Assembly: GCA_002150815.3 (NCBI GenBank)
Contig: NDFF03000160.1
Location: 1 to 64,000, forward strand
Direction: 5' to 3'
Length of the DNA: 64,000 bases
Source of the DNA: Grammothele lineata
Taxonomy: Eukaryota; Basidiomycota; Agaricomycetes; Polyporales; Polyporaceae
A program made the position numbers and the translations under genes. The notes beneath the pieces are model-generated. The model saw only the letters and a program-made list of their open reading frames with translations, searched no databases and was not told the DNA's origin. Positions 20,089 to 30,700 of the stretch are shown here, piece by piece (the stretch's first letter is position 1; each line of letters starts with the position of its first letter).

Positions 20089-22622
20089 CTAATCTAAAGC
20101 GCGATGATTGACTACTAGTTCCACCTGTCCGTATAGAAGAGCAACGAAAAGCACAGCCGGAAAGGTTAGAAGAAGAGCTAACGGCATCAGACATGAACGT
20201 AAGCGCATCCCATCCATTCCCCGCCTATGTTTCTTCTCCTGCTTTATCAACTCCTCCATCCCCTTCAGTGCCTCATGCACGTGCGAGAGCTGCACATTCT
20301 CCTTGCGAATAAACGCAAGGGATGTGGCTGTCCGACACGCGTTGTTGATCTGCCTTCCATTGATGTCGTGCTTGGCGAGTTGAATCAACGTCTCTTCGGG
20401 GAGCCTTACGCCTGCATATTTCAGGGCGTTGCGCCAGATCTGAATCTTCGTTTCCTGCGAAAGGCGATCAAATTGTAGGGCAACATGGAATCGAGAAAGG
20501 AACGCGTAATCGATGGCGTCGATGCGATTTGTGGTCAGGAAGAGGATTCCACGGTAGTATTCGATCCGCTGTAAAAACACGGCTACGATCGAGTTGCGCT
20601 GAAGGTCTGTGGACGAGCGTTTTTCTAGGAACACCTCTATCTGATGGATGTTAAGAGCTGTAAGAATACAGGCTAGTCATACGTCACATGGGCGAACGAC
20701 TAACCTCATCGATGAGTAGAACGGCCTTCCATTCGACCGCAAGGCTACATGCCCGTCGAAGCTCTTGATCCGTACTCCTGGCTCCTACACCAAGCTCCCC
20801 ACTGCCTACGCGATAGAGTGGTCGGCGAAGATACTCGCTCGTCGCCTCCGCTGACAATGTCTTGCCTACTCCAGGAGGTCCGAAAAGGGTAATGACCACG
20901 CCCTGACCTTTGTCGACTGTGAGACTTTCCCCAACCCCAGAACGCCCGGCGTGATCGTCGTTGAGCATCGTGTTTGCTTTAACAAGAGAGCGGATAAGTG
21001 TCTTCTTCTCTTCTGGTATGACTAGCTTTGCAAATGCCTCTTCGTCCCAGGGAATATCCTCGAGTAGGTTCACATTGAACATCCCTGCGAACACATTAAT
21101 ATATACGTACATACATATATTGTTTCGTTAGTATACACCAACCCATTTATTTAAGCATTGAGCACGTACCCCATATTCTATTGACCAGGTCGAAGCCGTA
21201 GAGAATAGGCGCTGTTAACATCAACTCGTCGGGTCCCAGCGATTGTGTTGGCGTCAGCTGGTTGGCCGTTCGTAGTATCCGGAGCGGTATGGGAACAGAG
21301 CGGTCATTGAAAGGATCACAATAATAGTTGTCTACAGCATACAATGAATGTGAGCGGCATCCAAGAACCCCTGCCGGTAGGTTCCTGCGTTGACTATTGC
21401 TACTCACATTTGTCAATCATCACGCGAGAACGGGCGCCGGCTCTACGGATGTTTCTGTCTCCAATTGTCATTCCATTGTACTGCAGATGATGGACTCCGG
21501 TTAACTCAGCCCATCTTCGGCCACGTTTGACCAAGTCGTCCTGAATTCGTTCCGAACGCGGATCGTATTTCAGTGGATATACCGATAGTTCAGGTATGTC
21601 TTTGACCCAGTCGAACTCCTCGATGTAGCAAATGACCTCGTACATCCCGAATTGCACGTGAGAGCGCTTTGCGGTGCGGTGGATATCCGGAGAATGGTAG
21701 TCTTCATGGAAGCCATAGTTCTCCCCTCCGAAGACTGAGTCGACTATCTCGAAGAATAACTTGTAGCGTTGTGATGCGCCCGTATCCTTCCGAGAACCGT
21801 GAATTGAACTGATGTAACGGCTCGAGGAGTCTTCCGAAGTTAGTTTCACGTAGCGAAGTCGCATCACTTGAAACTCATCGGTAACAGGACATCTCCGTAG
21901 ACAGAACGTGCCAGGGATAAAAATGGCATAGAGGAGATCGAAAGTGATGGAATTGTGATCGAGGAATTGTGAAATGCGTTCAAGCGTCTGGCAATAGTTG
22001 CTTTGGATATATTCGAGGAGGATCCGTAGCGAGGCGAGCCGACATCGTTCGTACTCCGTCAAGGTTGAGAGCGACGAGCGCGACTGCTCGTTAACATGCT
22101 CCATCAACATTGGAAAGAAAGTGATGAGTGTCTTGGGTTTCAGCTGATCAAAATGATGTCGTTAAACGATCGAAGGGGGCAACAGGGCGTGCCGGTAAGA
22201 CATACTGTGACAGGTTTCATCTCCCAGGACACTCCGGATTGAGCACCAATGATCTCCTTGCATACACTCCAGAGGTATTCGCTGACCACGACAACCTCAA
22301 ATATGACTTTCTCATGAGACTCGTCGAGGTACTCGCGATCCCTTTGAACCACGACAAAGCAGTAGTCGTCCCATGACTGATCTGGCAGTACGTCCACGCC
22401 GACGGGCTGAAAGAGCTCGGCACGCAGATCATTGGGGTCTCCCTCGGCATCCTTGTACTTCACAGTCTTCGACTCAGAGTCGTAGAACCGCTCAACATGC
22501 TTGATCCCTGTTTTCAGAGCTGAGATGTTGTCCGAAACGACAGTGGTTTCGGCATTCTTGGCGTTGTGTGATAATGTAGGAGCCGAGTTCTCAGCATTGC
22601 CAACGCCAGTATCCAGACTCAT
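20089..22622 (-). CDS. DUF7025-AAA ATPase with C-terminal membrane tail, copy 4
   Basis: Five exons: 22622-22206, 22143-21408, 21331-21170, 21084-20705, 20640-20089, giving 748 residues. DUF7025 motifs: ITFDLLYAIFIPGTF, CPVTDEFQVM, LSVYPLKYDP, TGVHHLQYNG, SRVMIDK. The AAA core has Walker A GPPGVGKT (~507-514), Walker B VLLIDE followed by IEVFLEKRS, LTTNR, FLSRFHVAL and the lid DINGRQINNACRTA. A basic stretch (KKHRRGMDGMRLRS) precedes one C-terminal TM helix (LMPLALLLTFPAVLFVALLY), then ~14 residues. Exon count and phases equal those of copy 3, so the two look like a recent duplicate pair. The segment between the conserved linker and Walker A is longer here and polar. Confidence 0.88.
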
Positions 22623-23495
22623 CGTGTTAGCGTGTAAGTCCTAGGGGGTAGGGGGATAGAGAACGGCAGTGAGATATGGCAAGAGTGGAGGTTTCCGTCA
22701 ACACAAACGGTACCCTGACGGTCTGCGTGCCATAGGCGACCGTGTGCCGTGCACTTGCCTCGAGGCTCGAGATTGTGGCTCCTTTATCCAATCTTATCAA
22801 TGCAATCTTCCTGTGAGATAGTCGTGGTGTACGAGGCCATGGGCCGCTTCCACTAAGCCTATCTTGACAGCAATGGAAGACGTGCTTCTCGGGTGCAGAT
22901 TTTACCGGTGTAACACCGTGACACACGCTAGCTTGAGCACGACGTTCAATGTAAGAGACGCATTTGAAAGTGAATGTACGCCCTTCACTCTTCTGACATC
23001 CATTCGCGAAGTTGTTGAGTAGCGGCAGTGAACATATTGGCTCTTGTGTGTACTCAGTCGTTCAGTGCACGTTTACACGGTCACCCAATCGTGATGAAGG
23101 CTATCGTTCCCGTAAGTCTTCCTTCGCCCACTCGATTCGCCCCACGCTCCTTGGCGTCCCGCCCTCAGCGCTGTTGCTCTTGCATGGGCATTTTATGTAC
23201 GCTATGACTATGGTTACTTATAAAACAACGCCCGAGGAGAAGAACTCCAGTTATCTGAAACAGGGAACGAAGACTGCTGTCCGAAGCGTGGTAATAGGAG
23301 CATAGAGGGTCCGCCTACCCTATCTGCTATCTAACCGTCCATTAAGTTCTAAGAGCCCACCCGAGTCCGCTTCAAGCCACTGCGGCCCTTCTCTAGCGGC
23401 TCATATCGGTGGACAAGAGACTTACGATTACAATTACTATGGGTATATAGGACGTAAACGAGACGCACTCGGACGCGCATGCTAGGGGATGGCAT
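22623..23495. other. Intergenic region between AAA copies 4 and 5
   Basis: Should include the promoter of copy 4 and the 3' UTR of copy 5. A good plus-strand TATAAAA lies at 23220-23226 but no gene could be built downstream of it. A 36-residue frame, 23195-23305, starts before the box and shows no motif. Confidence 0.4.
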
Positions 23496-25871
23496 CTACT
23501 TAGAGAATGAGAAGAGCCGACGGAACCAGCTCTTCCGCCGCCGCTCCTTCGTACCCTCCCGCAGGGCCTCAAACTCAGCAACGAACTCCTCCATAGCGTC
23601 CAACGCCTCCTCGAGATGCCGAACCTGTATCTTCTCCCCACGACTATGCGCGAGCGACGACGCGGTACGGCACGCGTTCTTGATCTGGCGACCATTGACG
23701 TCGCGTTCCGCCAGCTGCGCGACGAGCCGCTCGTTGAGCTCCGCGTCGCCGAGCCCTGCCTTCTTGAGGAAGGCGCGCCAGATCTTGGCCTTGGTCTCGC
23801 GCGTGAGGCCGCTGAAGTGGAGCGCGACGTGGATGCGCGAGAGGAAGGCCTCGTCGAAGGTCGTGATCCGGTTCGTGGTGAGGAAGAGGATGCCGCGGTA
23901 GTACTCGACGTGCCGGAGGAAGACGGCGACCATTGCGTTGCGCTCCATATCCTGCGGCGAGCGCTGCTCGAGGAAGACGTCCGCCTGTGGGAGAGGGAGT
24001 GGAGGCGATCGTCAATTGCTGTGTCCGCAGCGATGACAAGGGAGCTTACCTCGTCGATCAGCAGCACCGCGTTCCAGATCGCTGCCAGCTCGAACGCGCG
24101 CTCGAGTGCACGATCTACGTTGCTGGCGCTGGTGCCAAGATCGCCGCTGCCAACGATGTAGAGGGGACGACGGAGGTGCTCGCTTGTGGCTTCAGCGGAT
24201 AGCGTCTTGCCAACACCGGGAGGGCCGAAGAGGTTGATGACAAGGCCTTGACCCTTCCCGCGGACGAAGTCGTCGAAGCCAGCACTGCCCTCGTTGAGCT
24301 GCGCATTGGATTCGATAAGCGACTTCAGCATATCCTTGCGCTCCTGGGGTAGCACGAGCCCCGCGAACGCTTCGTCGTTCCAGTCAATGGGTGAGACATG
24401 GTTGACGTTGAACTCCACTGAATAGACAGACATCGTCGATCAACGTTTCAGGGAAAGCCAATGGTGTGTGCAGCACTCACGCCAAAGCTTGTCTGACAAG
24501 CTGTATCCGTAGATGACGGCGGGAGCAAGGATGAGTTCGTCATTTGAGAGGGATTTCGCGCCGCGTTTGCCGTCCCTGGCGGGGAGCAGCCTCTTCACAG
24601 GACGAGGTTCCCAGTAGGAGTACCTCGTGAAGTTCGCTAGAAGTACAGCGATGAGTAGAAGAACACGACGGGTACTCGAGCGCTTGAGACTCACCCTTGT
24701 CGACCATGATCCGCGACTTGACAGAGTACCGGCGAATCTTGAACTCGCCCGACTCGTACTCGTGCCGCGCGGCCATAGCGCAGTAGTCCATATGGAACAC
24801 CCCGTTCATGGCCGCCCACTTGCGCCCCCGCTCGAGGAGCGTCGTGCCGATCCGCGCCGAATCAGGGTGGTACTGGAGGGGGAATGCGCACTGGCTGTGG
24901 ATCTTCTGCACGCCCTCGAACTCGCGCAGCAGCATCGAGCTCTCCGCCATGCCGAACCGTGGGCCGGTCGTCTTCTTGTCGTTGCTCGTCCACGCGTTGT
25001 CCTCTTCCCCTGCGTTGTCTTCGCCCGTCGCCGCCTCGAGGCCCTCTAATGTAAGCTCGTAGTACGCGCCGCACTGATCGGCACCCATTCGAGAACTTAG
25101 CAGGACCATCGCGCGGGGCTCACGGGTGATAGGGCAAGCGCTGACGAAGACCGTTCCGGGAATGAGGATGGAATAGAGAAGATCGAACGTGATCTCGCCG
25201 TTGTCGACAAAGTTCGCCATTCGCGAAATGGTCTGACGGTAATTCTTGCGGAGGTAGTCAAGGAGAACGGTAAGGGACGCCAGGACACGGTCTTCCTCCT
25301 CCGTACGCGTTGTCGACTCGGATAGTGTACGTTCGTATTTTTCGAGTTTGGGAACGAAAGCAACCAGGAGTTTGGGTTCAAGCTGTCAGATACAGATGAA
25401 ACATTCATGAGTAAGGAGGGTAAAATCGCGCGACGAAAGGCGTACCGTGACGGGCTGCGCGCTCCACGATACCCCGCGGAGGGCCCCCATGACCTCCTTC
25501 AGGGCCTTGAGGAGGTACGCGCTTTTGATCACGTATTCGAACTCGATCTGCCGGTTCTTGTCCTCCTTGTCTTTAGGTTTTGGGTGCTTGCGAACCACGA
25601 CGAAGCAATGGTCGTCCCATGAGTCTTCAGTCGATTCTATGCCGATGGGCTGCACGCATTCGGCGGTCACATCGGCTGAGTTGTCGGTATCCTCGAAATG
25701 CCAACCCTCCGGATCTTCCTTGTAGCGCGAGTCCACATACTTGACATCAAGGCTGTAGGCCGGACGGTCGTCCGTCGTAGGGAGCGGGCTGGTGCGGGTA
25801 GCTGAGGAGGGGGTCGAGGGCGTAGAGGCAGACGCCTCGGTGTTCATACAGCTGGAAGCGTCGGATGGCAT
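23496..25871 (-). CDS. DUF7025-AAA ATPase, copy 5 (no membrane tail)
   Basis: Five exons: 25871-25446, 25382-24695, 24636-24481, 24417-24050, 23984-23496, giving 708 residues. DUF7025 motifs: GEITFDLLYSILIPGTVF, CPITREPRAMVL, AFPLQYHPDSAR, NGVFHMDY, SRIMVDKG. The AAA core has Walker A GPPGVGKT (~488-495), Walker B VLLIDE followed by ADVFLEQRS, LTTNR, FLSRIHVAL and the lid VNGRQIKNACRTA. The end is basic (KERRRKSWFRRLFSFSK) and lacks a TM helix; a hydrophobic run further down lies in another frame. AAA sequence and the ADVFLEQRS exon resemble copy 2, while exon number resembles copies 3 and 4. A TATA-like minus-strand box (ctaatataac, 25938-25947) sits about 70 bp upstream of the start. Confidence 0.88.
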
Positions 25872-27798
25872 GGTTGGAGTCGAGTGCGCAGTGACGGAGG
25901 AAGCGAAGTGAACATCGACCTCGACGACGGCGGGGTTGTTATATTAGATAGAGCGCACAGGAACGAGGGACCTGGGGAAAGCGCCGACAGCGTCTACTCG
26001 ACCACAAAGCTATACGCCACGTTCCCGGCACGCTGTCCACTGACAGAGCCTACGGACGTCACAAGTCGGCAATGAATACGAGAAGAGAAGTCGAATTCTA
26101 GACTGTGACGCACCTATATCGCCTCCCCACCGCCTCCTGCTTTTCTGGGCACTGTGGTAAGTTCCGGAGGCCGCAGACTAATACTACTATTAGTGTGGAA
26201 AGCACACAGACGGTAGGTCAGACACTCGAAGCAGCAGTCTAGGTGCACGAGACAAGACGTAAGGCTATGTTCCGCATACCCTCTGTCCACTAAAGACACA
26301 ATCCTAAGACCGTCGCCACGCTCCAAGCCAAGGATAGCAGCACCCCGAGCAGTGTCCGCGCGACCCAACTAGAGATTCAAATACACCTCAGCGGCGTACG
26401 TACATGTCTCCATGACGCGCGAGGACTCGTGACTACCAAAAGAGCGCGCCGATTGCAAGGCGGCTGCTAATATGATTGATTGACGGTCTGCCCTGGTATA
26501 ATGCTCTGAGCACGGGAGCAAACCACCGCCGGCCTGTGCGCAAGGCCGTGCAAGAAGAGTGGGTAGGTCGGGCCTTCACAGGTAACAGCCAACTAGGCGA
26601 GAAGAGGTATGTGGAGTAGAACGGGAACAGACAAGAGAAATAAGCTCCGCTGAGAGTACGATACCTGTGCATGGCTGGCAGCCATGACAGCGACCTTCCC
26701 ATCTTCTCTTGCAATAGCTATGCGGCTAGCCTATCATCGGCTCACGACTTTGACCGTGGCGGCGAAGACGCCTTCGAAGTAGCAACTCCTTGCATCGACC
26801 CTCGAGGCACAGATATGTCGACCACCCGTCGTCGGAGATTAGGAGGTGGACCGGTGTGGCCGAGCCGCATGTCATAGTCGGGGTAGCGTCCAAGAACTCG
26901 CGCTGGGTGGACTGGTCAGCTGGTGAACTGGCATGCCGGTGTAACATTGTCTTCCAGAGATTTTCAAGACCACCACGACGCTGGATAGAATCAAGAGCGA
27001 GAACCAACGAATGCTGAGCCTCAGGACACTATGCCAGCGGGCGGAAGACCAGCCAGACGGGATGACGGTAGAGGACAAATTGCAAGCGCCTATCCGGGCT
27101 CGGGCTTCGTCCGTCCCCGAGCCCGTACTGCGTGTGCCCGCACCGCCTCGCTGAATCCTGTGCACGCAGCACGTACTGCTCAGTGCGCGTCGAATCCTTC
27201 GACGATCCCCCCAAAGAGCGCAAAACGACGCGGTGGATGGATTTTGTACGAGCTACTTACTACTTACTTACGGAGAGGAGACTACAGTGCAGTTGGGGGA
27301 CGTGACAACGTTCGTGATCGGGAGTCATCAATCAAGCAGTCCTCAGCGGGCTCAGTCGTACGCGCAGCGGGGCGGTCGACGGGTGCCCGATACTAATGGC
27401 GAGCGAGGCGAATAGACGAGGAGCGGAGAGCAAGAAAGAAGAGCGAAAAGGGCAGGGCAGCGGCGGCGTGGCGCAATGCGCATGAGTGTACGTGCGTGTA
27501 CGTGTAGGCCCGAAGCGAGGGCGGTCTTGGGGACAAGGAGGGATGCAAGGGAGGGAAGATGGGGGAGATAGGCCACGAACGCCGCTGCGGGCTGCAGACG
27601 AAGGGGTTTGGAAGATGATGCTATTTTAAAGTACGACTACTCATGAAATGTCCATCTCGGTGCGAGAAGCGTGATGTAGAGTCCGGGTAGTACAGGGGGT
27701 AGGGAGGCAGGAGATCGTCGAGAGCATACAGCGAGCTTAATCTATGTCGGGATGAGGATGAGGGTAAGGGTCAGGATATGTCGTAACAGTCATGTCCA
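25872..27798. other. Long intergenic region between AAA copy 5 and FKS1
   Basis: About 1.9 kb. The right part should be the 3' UTR of FKS1 and the left part the promoter of AAA cop5. I tested the small frames on both strands and found no family motif, no convincing intron structure and no tRNA. A low-abundance or non-coding transcript cannot be excluded. Confidence 0.45.
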
Positions 27799-30700
27799 TC
27801 AGATCTGCTGGCAGATGGTGCAGTTGATCGTCAGGTGGTCACGGAACACCAGCGCTGCGAAAGGAGAAGTCTTCAGCAACAATTCGGAGAAGAAACGAGG
27901 TCCAGATACTCACGAATTGCGAGAAGCGCGGCAAACGCAGCAAATGCCAAGATATACACGACGCCGTACTTGATGACAATCCACCTACGCTGGCGCTTCT
28001 GCTTGATAGAGTAGAGTGGCGCACGAATTTGTTTCGAGGGGCGGAGCCAAACTGCGTGGATACCCATCAGCACAAACGCTTCATCGCGAGACCACAGGAA
28101 GACTCACAGAGCATCATCGCATGCAAACGGTCGATGTATGGGATGAGGATCGGCGGCGTCAGCAAGAAGAGGAGGATATGGCCCATGAGGAAGTCCGAGC
28201 TCCAAAGCGACAGCTCGATGATCTTCACGATGAACTCGCGCGCGGGCTGCGACATCGCGTGCGCGCCGAGACCGCGGCCGTACCACTTGCCCGTCCACCA
28301 CGCGCGGTTGGTCTCGTCGTGCTTGAACTCGCGGGAGAGGAAGACCGAGATGAGGATCTTGTGCACAGCGCGTTGGATGAAGATGATGACGATCAGGCCG
28401 AGTACGGCGTGCGCGACATTCCAGAGCTCGAGGAACCACTACAGAGATCGTTAGCTCTAAAGCATACTAACAAAAGTCAAGTACTCACGAAGAACTCGAA
28501 GAACGCGATCATACCGATGACACCGAGCGAGTGCCCAATGAACGCCATCACGGAGCCAAACTTGGGGAACGGCGTGTCCAACATCGGGCCCAGGAAGAGC
28601 GAGAACAAGAACAAGACGAGCAAAACACCCGCGTTCCAAACGATCGGCCCGATGGAGACGACGGCGATGCGGACGAGCGGGCTCGGGGGCTGCTTGCCGT
28701 TCTTGTCGGGGAACGACTTGACGAACATGTACGCGATCGTGAAGATGACTGCCATGACGGTGGGGAAGATGACTTCCGAGAAGATCACCGCCCGCCACTT
28801 CGCGCGGGGAACGTCGCCAGAGAGCCGCTCTGAGGGGTGACCGAGACGCTTCTTCTTGTAACCGGTGATCATTGTGCGCGAGAGACGGCAGTATCCGATC
28901 CACGAGTTGGCGTGTGCGCGAGAGTTACCGCGGTTCATCCAGCGAAGGAACTCCCTACGGTTCCAAATGAGCTAGATGAAAACAAGTGTAGAGAGAAACG
29001 ACGTACCGGTAGTCAATAACGAAGTCCGCAGCCGAGAACTGATGAGGGTTGAACAAGAACGGCGAGACGCAGAGCGCCAGGATCGACACCCAGAAGTACG
29101 TCACCCATCCCGTCCAAATCGTCAACGTCACGTAGAGCAGCATGACGAGCGTCCGCATGCCCAGGTAGATGCTCGGGCCCGCGAAGCGGGAGTAGAGGAT
29201 GGCGAACGAGATGCGCGTCGTCGCGAACCCACGGCCAGTTGCGATGTACCGCGCACCACCGAACGTCAAGTTGGTGATGATCGAGTGAGACGAGATCTGG
29301 GTTGAGAAGACTTCGAACGCCGGCGAGAGGGACGCGAAGTGCTTGGCCAGACGGAGGACAGCTTTACCAGTACCACGCTCAACGAGTTCTACAAGGACTT
29401 CGTCAGTACGGAAATTGGGCGGAGGTGATTAGGAACGCACCTTGAAGGAACAGGGGTAAGAAAGCGATCATGAACACCAAGAAGATACTGATGATGCAGT
29501 GGTCGATCCACTGGAACGCCGGCGTGAGGTTGTAGCAGCCGACGGGACCGATGAGCTGTCCAGACGACGTGTACTTGCAAATCGAGATCTGGTCGTTCAG
29601 CGAACCAAGGAAAACCACTGCGAACGCCCCAGTGTCAGCACACGCACGATTTCTACAGAGCACAGCAGCACTCACTCGTGATGATGAAGACCTGCACCGA
29701 CAAGATGACGAGCATGTTGTTGATATGGAACCCAGGATGGCCGTAGTAGAACGTCAAGAACCTATCCGCAGGCAACTGCGTCCCGAGGTAATAATACTCC
29801 CGACTGAGCATTTGCTCGCCCATACCCGTGCCGATCTTCGTCTGGAAGTTCAGAATCGTCCCAAAGCCCAAATCACGGCCCTTCCCGCACTGGTAGTACT
29901 CCGTGTGCTTGATGCGCCCGCCCCGGCCGAACGCGTTCATACCGGCGTAGATGTCCTCGTTCAGGTGCAGGCCCTTCTGCGCCTTGGAGATACCCCCGCG
30001 CGTGGTCATGAAGAGCGCGTTGAGGAAGTCCGGGTGGCCGTAGTGCAGCTTCCCGCCGATCCACGCGAGCGAGCGCGCGGCGAGGGTGCCGAACGTCTGC
30101 TCCTTGCCCGCCGCGAGGTCGCCGAGGATACCGATGTTCTCCGAGAAGATGTACTCGCGTGCGCCGACGATGGCGATGGGCGAGCGCTTGAAGTCCTTGT
30201 GGCCCCACTGTGCGTACGGGCTCTGGCTCGAGACAGAATACTCCTCGAACTCGGCGAGCACGTTCCGGATCTTGAGACACTCCTCGAGGTAGTTGTCCTG
30301 GTTCGCGTCAATGAGCTGGAGGTACTCCCCGCGGTAGAAGATGATGGCGTGGTTCTGGTTGTCGGACTTGCCGTCGCCTAGGATGGGGTTGCCGGGGAGC
30401 TCGATGCGGAACTTGGGCCGGCGCCGGCCGGTCTCGGCGATGAACTCGGAGTGGCCGTCGATGAGCGCCGAGAAGAGGCGGGGGTCGCCGCCCTCCTTGC
30501 GTGGGGGCTCTTCCTCGAGGTACGCGATCTGGAGGTCCGGGTAGGCACGGAGGAGGAACTCGGCGTTCTCCTGCTCCTCGCGGTTGAACTTCGAGTAGCG
30601 CTGCATCGAGACGACGAACTTGAACTTGCGGCGCGCCATGCGCTCGAGCTCACGCTCAAGCTTGTCCGTGTTGCCGCCGAAGAGCTGGACGACCTCAGGG

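Noticed and set aside
23195..23305. Small plus-strand ORF near a perfect TATAAAA
   Set aside because: The ATG precedes the TATA box, the product has no recognisable motif and no intron makes it longer.
23393..23500. A hydrophobic stretch after the stop of AAA copy 5 that could be a hidden membrane tail
   Set aside because: It lies in a different frame. The only introns that would reach it are 20-35 nt and lead to early stops or non-hydrophobic sequence.
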